Source: an uncultured Oscillospiraceae bacterium (GTDB lineage: Bacteria > Bacillota > Clostridia > Oscillospirales > Ruminococcaceae). Taken from it: 64,000 nt of DNA. Of this stretch, positions 50,353 to 58,738 are shown piece after piece; position 1 is the stretch's first letter; every line of letters starts with the position of its first letter. The stretch is from positions 1 through 64,000 of the forward strand of contig CAJFJV010000001.1 in assembly GCA_904384225.1 (NCBI GenBank). The letters are read 5' to 3'. Both the position numbers and the translations under genes were made by a program. The notes under the pieces were generated by a model. The model was given only the letters and a program-made list of their open reading frames with translations, made no database searches and had not been told where the DNA came from.

Positions 50353-52071
50353 TTAAAATCCCAGCACTTTTGTGAAGGACGCCTTCATTTCCTCAATAGC
50401 AGCCAGCGCGCCGTCCTTGCTGTCGGAAATGGCGGTATAATACGCCTTGATCTTCGGCTCAGTGCCGGAGGGGCGCAGGACGATGCTGTTGCCGTTTGCC
50501 AGTACAAATGAAAGCACGTCGGATTTCGGCAGCTTGATTTCCGTTTTCGCACCGGTTGCCAGCTCTACCGTTTCGCTGGCCAGATAATCGCTGAAGGAAA
50601 CGACCGCCTGTCCGGCAATCTCTTTCGGCGTATCGGTGCGGAGCGAAGCCATAATCGCTTTCATCTGCTCCATGCCGGCCTCGCCTTCACAGGTAAAGCT
50701 CTGCTGACGGTGGATATAAAAACCGTATTTCGCATACAGGTTGTTGAGAGCCGTCAGGAGCGAAACGCCCTCCAGCTTATAATGCGCGGCCATCTCGCAG
50801 ATCAGCATGGAGGCCACAACCGCATCCTTGTCGCGCGCATAGGTTCCGGCAAGATAGCCGTAGCTTTCTTCAAAGCCGAAGAGGAAACGATCCTTTTCCC
50901 CTTTTTGCTCCAAATAAAGGATCTGTTCGCCAATAAACTTAAATCCGGTCAGCACGTCGATCATGGTAACGCCGTAATCGGCGGCAACCTTTGCGGCCAG
51001 CTCGGTTGTGACGATCGTCTTAACCGCAACCGGGTCTTTCGGCATGGTGCCGCTCGCCGTGCGCTGTTTGCAGATATATTCCATCAGCAGGGCGCCGACC
51101 TCGTTTCCTGTCAGCAAGACATAGCTGCCGTTCTCATCCGGCACTGCGATACCGACGCGGTCACAGTCCGGATCGGTTGCCAAAAGCAGGTCGGGCTTTT
51201 TCTCTTCGCACAGCTTTAGGCCCAGCGCCAGTGCCTCCGGGATTTCAGGGTTGGGGAAGGGGCAGGTTTTGAATGTGCCGTCCGGCATTTCCTGCTCTTT
51301 GACGACGAATACATCCTGAATGCCGCGCATTGCCAAAATCTTGCGGACCGGCAGGTTGCCCGTCCCGTTGAGCGGCGTATACACCACCTTCAAGCCGGCC
51401 TTTGCGCAGGCGTCCGGGTCAAGGGACTGCGCCTTGACGTTTTCAAGGAACTTCTCCTCCACTTCCGGCTTGATATATTCGATCCCGCCGTCCTTCAGCG
51501 CCTCTTCAAAAGAAGTCAGGCGCACGCCGCCGAAAATATCGATTTTATTGATCAGGCTTAAAACACGGTCGGCCGCCTCCAGCGTCAGCTGGCAGCCGTC
51601 CGGGCCGTACACCTTGTATCCATTGTATTTGGCCGGGTTGTGCGAGGCCGTCACCATAATACCGGCGTCGCAGTGCAGCTCCCGTACGGCAAAGGACAGA
51701 CAGGGCGTCGGCATCAGATGGTCGTACAAGTACGCTTTGATCCCGTTTGCCGCAAGTACCCGCGCAGCTTCCGCTGCAAATTTATCCGATTTGATACGGC
51801 TGTCATAGCTGATTGCCACACTCGGATGTTCCGTCGCTTCGTTGAGGTAGTCCGCAAGCCCCTGCGTCGCCTTGCGCACCGTATAGATGTTCATACGGTT
51901 GGTACCTGCGCCAAGCACGCCGCGCAGCCCGCCGGTGCCGAATTCAAGGTCGCGGTAAAACCGGTCTTTGATCGCCTCGGTATCCCCCGCGATTGCGGCG
52001 AGCTCTTCACTCAAATCCGTGTCCTCAAGCTCAGTTTTTGTCCATAGACTGTACAGTTCCATTTCTTTCAT
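50353..52071 (-). CDS. Phosphoglucomutase/phosphomannomutase
   Basis: This 572-aa alpha-D-phosphohexomutase has the catalytic phosphoserine loop TASHNPAKYNG (S143), the metal-binding loop ATDPDCDRVGIA, the sugar-binding loop GFEESYGYL and the C-terminal phosphate-binding RPSGTEPKIK. It interconverts glucose-1-P and glucose-6-P (or the mannose pair), feeding glycogen and cell-wall precursors. The length fits the PgcA/PGM2-like subgroup. The ATG at 52071 follows AAGAGGA. The next gene upstream is the DUF4015-like protein. Confidence 0.93.
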   Translation of the reverse strand: MKEMELYSLWTKTELEDTDLSEELAAIAGDTEAIKDRFYRDLEFGTGGLRGVLGAGTNRMNIYTVRKATQGLADYLNEATEHPSVAISYDSRIKSDKFAAEAARVLAANGIKAYLYDHLMPTPCLSFAVRELHCDAGIMVTASHNPAKYNGYKVYGPDGCQLTLEAADRVLSLINKIDIFGGVRLTSFEEALKDGGIEYIKPEVEEKFLENVKAQSLDPDACAKAGLKVVYTPLNGTGNLPVRKILAMRGIQDVFVVKEQEMPDGTFKTCPFPNPEIPEALALGLKLCEEKKPDLLLATDPDCDRVGIAVPDENGSYVLLTGNEVGALLMEYICKQRTASGTMPKDPVAVKTIVTTELAAKVAADYGVTMIDVLTGFKFIGEQILYLEQKGEKDRFLFGFEESYGYLAGTYARDKDAVVASMLICEMAAHYKLEGVSLLTALNNLYAKYGFYIHRQQSFTCEGEAGMEQMKAIMASLRTDTPKEIAGQAVVSFSDYLASETVELATGAKTEIKLPKSDVLSFVLANGNSIVLRPSGTEPKIKAYYTAISDSKDGALAAIEEMKASFTKVLGF

Positions 52072-52138
52072 GACAATTTCCTCTTTTCTGTTGCTTGATT
52101 TTTGAAAAGCAGAACTATCTATTAAAGCGGACTCTCCG

Positions 52139-53284
52139 CTATAATACAATATAATCGGTAATGGAAAGCTCCGTAAGCACCGGAAGCAGCGTTTCCAGAT
52201 CCGCAGAAGGAATGACGGGCATCAGCGTTTCCGAAAGCGTGCTGTCCGCCGCCATGTTTTCGAGCATGGCGCGCGCAATAGCGGTACTGTCCGCCTCCGT
52301 CCCGAATTTCTGGGCGAGCGCAGCCTGCTCCTCTTCAATCGCCGAAAGGCTGATATACGGTGCGTTTTTGCTGTAGCCTATCTCCTGCATATCCACATAC
52401 GGCGCATTTTCGCTCAGCGTCAGCTGCTGCGCGAGGTCGATGCTGTTTAATACCGGCACGTCGCCCGCGGCCTGCTGCACTTCATCAAGCATCTGCCCTA
52501 AAATCACGTTGCGCGAAGGCTCGGTCTCAATCGTATTCATATGCGCCGTATTGCGCGTCGGGAAGTTTACATCCGTCAGGACGATGAGCTCAAACCCCTT
52601 CTGTGCGGCGTCCCCTGCAAGCTCCGCTATATAGGTGCGGGCATTTTCCATATACGGGTTCAGCCATGATTTCCCGCCGAGAGCCGGCGTTGAATCCAGC
52701 CAGTTTGTGCCAAGCTGATCCGCGTAAGCGAAAGAGTTTTCGTTGCGCACATGGGAAACCAGCGGGTCGCGCAGCGCCGTAATAAATGCGCCGGGCGTAA
52801 GCCCTGCCTTTTGCGCGGCGGCAGTAAACACAGCCGCGTCAAACGCATTTGCGTCTGTTGACCCGAACGCTACCGCCTGTTCCGCATCCGTTTGAAACAG
52901 CACTTCCCCGTCTTCGTTTTTCAGTTCGACAAATACGTGCGTATAGCCCTGCGCGCGCAGCTGCGAAAGATAGGAGTCCAGCTCTTCGCCGGTCATCTGC
53001 GCCGTCTCATACGAAACGGTCACACCCCTGACCGCCGCCGCGGCCTCCGGCTCGCTTTCTTCGGACGACTCCGGAAGGGAGCTTGTCTGCGTCCCGGCCG
53101 AAGACTCCGGCTGTGAGGCGCCCGGGCCGAAATACTTCACCCATTCCCTGCACACGATATAGCCGATCCCAATTAAGACCACCAGTAAAAGCGCAAATAA
53201 AATACCGCGCAAAATCTGTCCCGGCCTTTTTGAGCGGCCGCGGTAAATCCGTTTCCCCCGCACAACTTTCCTTGGCTTTGACAT
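52139..53284 (-). CDS. Membrane-anchored DUF4015-like (putative glycosidase-fold) protein
   Basis: This 381-aa protein has a basic N-terminus, one membrane helix (about 25-46), a Ser/Glu-rich linker and an extracellular domain. The domain starts VRGVTVSYETAQMTGEELDS and continues with THVFVELKNEDGEVLFQTD, resembling DUF4015, a TIM-barrel glycosidase-like family. Catalytic residues are not obvious. A role in cell-wall or exopolysaccharide processing is inference. The ATG at 53284 follows AAGGAG. Confidence 0.7.
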   Translation of the reverse strand: MSKPRKVVRGKRIYRGRSKRPGQILRGILFALLLVVLIGIGYIVCREWVKYFGPGASQPESSAGTQTSSLPESSEESEPEAAAAVRGVTVSYETAQMTGEELDSYLSQLRAQGYTHVFVELKNEDGEVLFQTDAEQAVAFGSTDANAFDAAVFTAAAQKAGLTPGAFITALRDPLVSHVRNENSFAYADQLGTNWLDSTPALGGKSWLNPYMENARTYIAELAGDAAQKGFELIVLTDVNFPTRNTAHMNTIETEPSRNVILGQMLDEVQQAAGDVPVLNSIDLAQQLTLSENAPYVDMQEIGYSKNAPYISLSAIEEEQAALAQKFGTEADSTAIARAMLENMAADSTLSETLMPVIPSADLETLLPVLTELSITDYIVL

Positions 53285-53392
53285 ATCCCATTGCTCCTTT
53301 TTGATATGATCCGAAACCCGTCCTCTTCTACTGTTTTATGCAGATACGCGCCCTTTTATAACAGTTATGCCCAAGTCCCGCCGCCTTTGCGG

Positions 53393-54013
53393 TCAAAACG
53401 GAAGCTCGTGGCCAATCAGGCCGTACATCGCAAGCGAAACCAAGCCGATATAGATCAGCGTAATCGGAAAGCCGCGGAACGGCTTCGGAACGGCTTCGCT
53501 TGAAAGCCGTTCATACGCAATGCCGATAAAATAGGCCGCCAGCGTAAAGCCGATCGCCGTGCCTGCGGCAAATCCTAAAAATGCCCCAAAGCTGCCCGAA
53601 GCGTTATTGGTCGCAAGCATCAGCGCCCCCAAAACCGCACAGTTGAACGCGCCGATATGGATGATGGAGAGCACTTCCTCCTTGCGCTTTTTGACAAAAC
53701 GATGCGTAAAAAGAAGCGCGCCGACATACGTAAGGCCGATGACCGCCACATATACGGGCGGGATCACATAATAGGAAAAAGAGAGCTGCTTTAAGTAAGG
53801 GAAGATAAAGTAGACGATGACGGCAGAGACCGACACAATCACCGTCATGATTATGCCCAAAAGCAGCACGCTGTATTTTTTCCGCGTAGCGAACAGCGCG
53901 GTAGACGTGCCGATCCCGCGCGAGAAAATGGTGTTTTCCAAAAAGATCGCAATCATGGAATAGACGAACATATCCCGCAGGAACGCTCCCGCTGCGCTAA
54001 AAAACTCACTCAT
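53393..54013 (-). CDS. RnfA/NqrE-like membrane subunit lacking one cluster cysteine
   Basis: This 206-aa six-helix protein matches RnfA at its C-terminal signature GIAYERLSSEAVPKPFRGFP and at FNCAVLGALMLA. In Rnf and Nqr, RnfA and RnfE each give two cysteines to an intramembrane [2Fe-2S] cluster. Here the second is kept (C125), but the first site reads ENTIFSRGIG where the family has a cysteine. The ATG overlaps the end of the RnfE-like gene by 8 bp. No rnfB follows, which is unusual. The protein is either a divergent Rnf subunit or part of a different flavin-linked redox module. Confidence 0.8.
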   Translation of the reverse strand: MSEFFSAAGAFLRDMFVYSMIAIFLENTIFSRGIGTSTALFATRKKYSVLLLGIIMTVIVSVSAVIVYFIFPYLKQLSFSYYVIPPVYVAVIGLTYVGALLFTHRFVKKRKEEVLSIIHIGAFNCAVLGALMLATNNASGSFGAFLGFAAGTAIGFTLAAYFIGIAYERLSSEAVPKPFRGFPITLIYIGLVSLAMYGLIGHELPF

Positions 54014-54665
54014 GCCCGCCCCTCCTTTTTTTCTTGCCTGATGCAGGCTCTTCTAAGTACATCCGGATCCGCTTGGATACAGCGGCAAGAAGCCCAATGA
54101 TAATGAAACCGGAAAACGGCATCAGCACAGCCGACGCCGTAAAAAACGGGTTGACCGTAACGCCGAAAACCGTGCCGCTTCCGAGCACCTCACGGATCAG
54201 GCCGACTAAGACGATCGCAATAAAGAAGCCGGCGGCATGGCACGCCACATCCACCGTCATATAGCCAAACCCATTGCGGTGGAAACGCGATTCACTTTTG
54301 ACCACGATCAGGGAGTTTGCCACAAGCAGCGGCAGGAACACGCCCAGTGAGTAGAGCGACCCCGGCAAAAGCCGTTCAATCAGCATCGCCGTTGGCACAA
54401 ATACCACGCAGGCCAGAAGGGAATACAAGATCGTCCGGACGGTATACGGGATCCGGCGCGGGATGAAAGAGGAAAGCATAACGGTGATAAACGTGATAAT
54501 GGAAAAGCCAATGCCAAGCGCAACGGAATTCTGCGTATTATAGCTGGCTACGATGATCGGGGCTAAAATGAAGCCGCGCTCCATAATCGGGTTGGTCATC
54601 AAAAGGCCGTTGAACTTTTGCAGCTTTTCCCTGTTCGCCTGATAAAACGACTTAAGCATCGGCAT
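54006..54665 (-). CDS. RnfE/NqrD-like membrane subunit lacking cluster cysteines
   Basis: This 219-aa membrane protein aligns with RnfE (TNPIMERGFILAPIIVAS, FLPLLVANSLIVVKSESRF, VLVGLIREVLGSGTVFG). Both cysteines that normally bind the RnfA/E cluster are absent: the first helix has no Cys at that position, and the NC motif is NS (N117-S118). Of two starts, ATG 54665 is correctly spaced from GGGGAAGG; 54659 is less so. It overlaps the RnfD-like gene by 14 bp. The electron path assumed for Rnf cannot operate in the usual way. Confidence 0.8.
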   Translation of the reverse strand: MPMLKSFYQANREKLQKFNGLLMTNPIMERGFILAPIIVASYNTQNSVALGIGFSIITFITVMLSSFIPRRIPYTVRTILYSLLACVVFVPTAMLIERLLPGSLYSLGVFLPLLVANSLIVVKSESRFHRNGFGYMTVDVACHAAGFFIAIVLVGLIREVLGSGTVFGVTVNPFFTASAVLMPFSGFIIIGLLAAVSKRIRMYLEEPASGKKKRRGGHE

Positions 54666-55653
54666 CACCCGCCTTCCCCTGTTTGGCTGCCATACGTTCG
54701 CGCAGCAGTTTTTTTGCCCGGCCATACAGCCTAAAAAGCGAGGCCGCATAGCGGTCGCACGAAGAAGAAAGCGCGTTTGCCAAAAGCAGTGCATAGACGA
54801 TTTCTACATCATAAGGGCCAACGCGCCGCAGGATCACCGTAAAAATACCGATCAAGAAGCCGTAAACCAGCTGTCCGCCCTTTGTATCGGGCAGCGTCGC
54901 CGGATCGCTTACCATAAACGTCAGGCCGAACACCAGCGCGCCGGACGCAAATTCAAATTCGAGGGAATTAAAGCGCCCTGTTGTAAGGCGCGGGAAAAAG
55001 ACGGCGAATATGCCGACCACAAACACGGCCGGCGCAATGACGCGGAAGCTGGCCGTTTTCCGGAACAGCAAAAAGAGCAGGCACACCGCAAGAACGATCA
55101 TGAACGTCGCCCCCATCGGGCCGGCAAACTTTCCAAGCAGCACATCGAACAGCTCAATCCGGGGCGTACCGCCTACGCGGAGCGTACTCGCCGGGGAGGT
55201 GCTGAAGGAAAATACGCCGCCCGCTTCCGAAAAAGGCGCCGGATACTGCGTCAGCACCTCCGGCCAGCAAATCGTAACAAAGGCAATGCCGGCTGCAGCC
55301 GGATTGAAAATATTCGCACCGCGGCCCCCGAACGGATGCTTTGCAATGCAAAGGCCGAACGCAACGGCCACAGCCGCCGCCCAAAGCGGCGCGGAAGCCG
55401 GAAGCAGAAGCGCCACAATCAGCGCCGTAATCAAATAGGAAAAATCCCCTTTTTCAAAACGCCGGATCCCGCGGATGCGCAGGCAGATATACTCTGTCAC
55501 AACCGCTGTTACAACCGCCGTCAAAATCAGCCAGAGCGCCGGCAGCCCATAAAGGAAAATCGGCATCAGGCTGAGCGCACACAGCACCACAATCATGTCC
55601 ACATCGTGCCGCCGCTGCGGCATACTGTTATCCGGATTGTTTGTCTTCTCCAT
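54652..55653 (-). CDS. RnfD/NqrB-like membrane subunit
   Basis: This 333-aa protein has about nine membrane helices and RnfD-type segments: KHPFGGRGANIFNPAAAGIAF, then FDVLLGKFAGPMGAT and FMVSDPATLPDTKGGQLVYG. RnfD binds FMN covalently on a threonine in a [S/T]GAT-type motif; here the region reads STSPASTL (151-158), so the acceptor may be Ser156 or absent. The ATG at 55653 follows TTGGAGGA. It starts the D-E-A run; rnfC and rnfG, which flank it in complete clusters, are missing. Confidence 0.82.
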   Translation of the reverse strand: MEKTNNPDNSMPQRRHDVDMIVVLCALSLMPIFLYGLPALWLILTAVVTAVVTEYICLRIRGIRRFEKGDFSYLITALIVALLLPASAPLWAAAVAVAFGLCIAKHPFGGRGANIFNPAAAGIAFVTICWPEVLTQYPAPFSEAGGVFSFSTSPASTLRVGGTPRIELFDVLLGKFAGPMGATFMIVLAVCLLFLLFRKTASFRVIAPAVFVVGIFAVFFPRLTTGRFNSLEFEFASGALVFGLTFMVSDPATLPDTKGGQLVYGFLIGIFTVILRRVGPYDVEIVYALLLANALSSSCDRYAASLFRLYGRAKKLLRERMAAKQGKAGDADA

Positions 55654-55699
55654 TTTATCCTCCAAGCCCCGCCTGTCATGAAACAGCGCCCGCCGCAAT

Positions 55700-56317
55700 A
55701 TGAATAGTACAGCGGAAAAATCCACAACAAACGGATGTGATCGTTTGAAAATCGAATTGCTTGATCAAAATCATGTAAAAATTATCCTGTCGGCCGACGA
55801 GCTTGCGGACAGCGGCCTTACATATCAGACGCTCGACGAACGGGATCCCCGTGCGCGCGAGCTGTTTTTTGCCCTGATCCACAAGGCCGGCGCCCTCTTA
55901 AACCGGGACTTCTCCTCTGGAAGCGTACGGATTGAAGCCTATCCTTACGCCGACGGCGGGTGCCTTCTTTTTTTGTCCCATACGCCGAAGGAGGGCTCCG
56001 CAGCAGGCGGGCTGTGCTCCCCCGTTGCCTTCTGCTACCCAAGCCTGCGGTCTGTCATCCCCTTGGCCGCCGGTATCGAGGCACATTTTTCGCACATGCT
56101 GTTACAAAGCGCCCTGTACCGGCTTGGCCGGTACTGCGTCCTCCTGCTCTACCCATGCGCGCGGCCGGACAAACGCCTGATAAGCCTGCTGTCGCAGGAA
56201 GGGGAGGCCTTCACCGCAGACAGCGCACATGTCCCTGCGCTCCTGCGCGAATATGCCCAGCCCATTTTGACGGAAAACGCCACCGCTGTTCTGGCCGCCG
56301 TCTCTCAAACCGACTGA
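55700..56317 (+). CDS. mecA: MecA-like adaptor protein
   Basis: This 190-205-aa protein resembles MecA, the adaptor that delivers substrates to ClpC. An N-terminal domain starts LKIELLDQNHVKIILSADEL, with the family TYQTLD/ARELFFALI pattern. A linker follows (about 85-105), then a C-terminal domain FSHMLLQSALYRLGRYCVLLL. The start is uncertain: ATG 55700 has no Shine-Dalgarno, while TTG 55745 begins the conserved part. It diverges from the RnfD-like gene; its stop overlaps the convergent rpe stop. Confidence 0.72.
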   Translation: MNSTAEKSTTNGCDRLKIELLDQNHVKIILSADELADSGLTYQTLDERDPRARELFFALIHKAGALLNRDFSSGSVRIEAYPYADGGCLLFLSHTPKEGSAAGGLCSPVAFCYPSLRSVIPLAAGIEAHFSHMLLQSALYRLGRYCVLLLYPCARPDKRLISLLSQEGEAFTADSAHVPALLREYAQPILTENATAVLAAVSQTD

Positions 56318-56946
56318 AGCAGGCGCACCGCCTGTTCCGGATCGGGGGATCCGAATACATACGAACCGGCGACCAGTACATCCGCCCCGGCCTCTACACA
56401 CACCTGCGCCGTCTGGAGATTGATGCCGCCGTCAACCTGGATCAGCGGCTTGACCCCGCGGCTGTCCGCTTCTCTCCGTATTGCACGGATCTTCGGCAGT
56501 ACCTCCGGCATAAACGACTGCCCGCCGAATCCGGGCTCCACCGTCATCACCAGCACCATTTCCGCCTTTTCAAGAAGCGGGAAAACCTGCTCAGGCGGCG
56601 TTCCCGGCTTTAAGGCGGCGCCCGCCTGTGCGCCCGCGCGGTGGATAGCCTCTATAACGGCGGCGGGGTTTTCAGCCGCCTCCACATGGAAGCACACCAT
56701 ATCCGCCCCGGCTTTTGCAAACAGCGGGCCGTAGTACGCGGGATCTTGGATCATTAAATGCACGTCCAAGAAGCGCTCCGTCGCCCGCCGGATGCAGGAG
56801 ACCACCGGAAGCCCCACCGTGATATTGGGGACAAAGCATCCGTCCATTACGTCGATATGGATCCACTGTGCAGTACGGATGCGCTTTAATTCGTCAGAAA
56901 GATTGGCGAAGTCCGCCGAAAGGATAGATGGGGAAACAATATTCAA
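56305..56946 (-). CDS. rpe: Ribulose-phosphate 3-epimerase
   Basis: This 213-aa TIM-barrel enzyme interconverts D-ribulose-5-P and D-xylulose-5-P. The signatures SPSILSADFANL, HIDVMDGCFVPNITVG (metal ligands) and MTVEPGFGGQSF are clear, with the C-terminal phosphate site GADVLVAGSYVFG. It starts at TTG 56946, eight bases after TAGGAG; no better start exists. The product joins the araD product in the pentose phosphate pathway. Confidence 0.95.
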   Translation of the reverse strand: MNIVSPSILSADFANLSDELKRIRTAQWIHIDVMDGCFVPNITVGLPVVSCIRRATERFLDVHLMIQDPAYYGPLFAKAGADMVCFHVEAAENPAAVIEAIHRAGAQAGAALKPGTPPEQVFPLLEKAEMVLVMTVEPGFGGQSFMPEVLPKIRAIRREADSRGVKPLIQVDGGINLQTAQVCVEAGADVLVAGSYVFGSPDPEQAVRLLQSV

Positions 56947-57013
56947 TGCAACAGCTCCTAAAGATTCAAATTGCTATGGGCTTTTGTGTCTAAAGACAGA
57001 TTAAACCATCTTT

Positions 57014-57042
57014 ATTTTACTAAAATCCACCTATTCCGTCAA
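57014..57042 (-). promoter_or_regulatory. Promoter of rpe
   Basis: TTGACG (rc 57037-57042), 17 bp, TAAAAT (rc 57014-57019). The rest of the 56947-57291 gap holds small hairpins and the htrA terminator but no gene. Confidence 0.75.
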
Positions 57043-57225
57043 GGCGCTGCCCTTGATTTCTGCAACAAATTACGGCTGTCCGGCCGCCAAAGGCAAAAAA
57101 AGCGCAGTCCGGAACCCAAACGCCACCCTTCTGCATAGGATAGGGAGCAGGCCATCTGCGGAGATGGCGCGGAGGGTGGCATCCGCCTGCAAAAGAGCCG
57201 TCCGCAAAAGCCGCTCCGTTTTTAT

Positions 57226-57259
57226 AAAAAGCCTGCCGGTATCATCCGGCAGGCTTTTT
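57226..57259 (-). terminator. Terminator of htrA
   Basis: AAAAAGCCTGCCGG pairs with CCGGCAGGCTTTTT, with T runs on both strands. Confidence 0.9.
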
Positions 57260-57291
57260 ATATCCGTTATCAATCTAAAAGGGGCAAGGCC

Positions 57292-58608
57292 TTATCCGCC
57301 TGTCTTCTCCGAAAGCACAGCCTCTATTGTAATGGTGGAAGCGTGGCCCTCGTCATCCACACGGTAGACCGTCAGCACCACCGTATCACCCGGGCTCTTC
57401 CCGGAAAGCGCCTCGCTTACCGTATCGGCGTCATACACCTCGACATCATCCATTTTCGTGATAATGTCGCCCCGCTGCAGCCCCTTCTGCGCCACATCCG
57501 CACTCTCGTCAATATCGACGACCCGCAGCCCGCGCGGGATCCCGTTCAGCTCCGCAATCGATTCCGATACCGCACGGTACGTGATGCCAAGCTGTACGCG
57601 TCCTGTGACATATCCGTTTTGGATCAGCGACTCGATAATCGGTTTCGCATTGTCGATGGGGATCGCAAAGCCGATCCCTTCGAACCCTTCCTCCACCAGC
57701 TTTGCAGAGGTGATGCCGATTACCTGCCCATAGACGTTGACCAGCGCGCCGCCGGAGTTGCCGGGGTTGATCGCCGCATCCGTCTGGATAAACTCTACGT
57801 TTGAACCGATTGTCGAAACATATACGCTCCGGTTGAGCGCCGAGATATAGCCATGTGTAAAGCTTCCGGCCAGCGCCATGCCGCTCGGGTTCCCGATGAC
57901 GGCCACCTCGTCGCCCACCTGCATTTTTTCAGAGTCGCCGAACACAGCCGTTGTCAGGCCCTCTGCGTCGATTTTCAAAACCGCCAGGTCCGACTCCCTG
58001 TCGCCGCCGATATACTGCGCCGTATAGCTGTCCCCTGTCGTCAGCACCACCTCGATCCGGCTGTAGGGCTCTGTCGAGTCGTCACTGCGCACGACGTGGC
58101 AGTTGGTTACAATGTATCCGTCCGACCGGAAAACGATGCCGGAGCCTTGGCTTGCCTCCTGCATGCCGATCACCGATCTCTCATAGCAGATAATGCCGAC
58201 AATCGCCGGTTCCACCTTTTTATAGATCTGCCGGTTTGTCAAAATTTCGCCTTCTACGCCCGCCGTGGTATCGCCGTCAGGCGTCGATTCCTCATCAAAA
58301 AGGTCGCCCTCCACCGTACTGCGCTCCGTCTGCGTCTGCACTGTGGGGAAAAACACAACATACGCTGCAAACGCGCCGGCCGTCAGGACAAACAGCGCGC
58401 TCATGACAATCGCCAGCACGCGCGTGCCCCTTCCGGGCTTTTTCTCCTTTTTCGGCTTTTTGGGCTTTTGCTGATGCGGGCCGCCCACAGGGCCGTAATC
58501 ATAATATACCCACTGCTGCGTATCAAAGTTCTGTGACGAAGCCCCGGTGCCTCCCTTCGGTTCCTGCCCATTTTCCTCCGGTGCGAACGGGCGGAAATCT
58601 TCATCCAT
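57292..58608 (-). CDS. htrA: HtrA/DegP-type membrane-anchored serine protease
   Basis: This 438-aa protease has a disordered cytoplasmic N-terminus with a Lys/Pro stretch (49-58), one membrane helix (about 65-87), a trypsin-like domain and a C-terminal PDZ domain. The triad is H171 (TNCHVV), D207 (ESDLAVL) and S285 (NPGNSGGAL). It degrades or refolds damaged exported proteins at the outer face of the membrane. ATG 58608 follows AAGGGAG; an in-frame GTG seven codons upstream is less likely. The two-component pair directly upstream on the same strand may control it, as CssRS does in Bacillus. Confidence 0.94.
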   Translation of the reverse strand: MDEDFRPFAPEENGQEPKGGTGASSQNFDTQQWVYYDYGPVGGPHQQKPKKPKKEKKPGRGTRVLAIVMSALFVLTAGAFAAYVVFFPTVQTQTERSTVEGDLFDEESTPDGDTTAGVEGEILTNRQIYKKVEPAIVGIICYERSVIGMQEASQGSGIVFRSDGYIVTNCHVVRSDDSTEPYSRIEVVLTTGDSYTAQYIGGDRESDLAVLKIDAEGLTTAVFGDSEKMQVGDEVAVIGNPSGMALAGSFTHGYISALNRSVYVSTIGSNVEFIQTDAAINPGNSGGALVNVYGQVIGITSAKLVEEGFEGIGFAIPIDNAKPIIESLIQNGYVTGRVQLGITYRAVSESIAELNGIPRGLRVVDIDESADVAQKGLQRGDIITKMDDVEVYDADTVSEALSGKSPGDTVVLTVYRVDDEGHASTITIEAVLSEKTGG

Positions 58609-58738
58609 ATTTTCGCATTCTCCCTTCACGCGGCCTTTCGCCTGTTGTTCCTGCCTACTGGCGGATGCCGCCTTGTTACATTATAGCGCCAAACCCCGCC
58701 GTAATACAATGGAAGTTCTCTGAAAGATTTCAGCGGTT

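Noticed and set aside
53393-55653. Annotating the trio as a complete Rnf ferredoxin:NAD oxidoreductase
   Set aside because: RnfB, RnfC and RnfG are absent and the cluster cysteines are mostly lost, so the standard function is not supported.
57060-57230. T-box-like string GAGGGTGGCATCCGC near 57170
   Set aside because: It differs from the GGTGGNACCGC core, lacks a stem I and specifier, and the adjacent rpe promoter lies downstream of it on the opposite strand.
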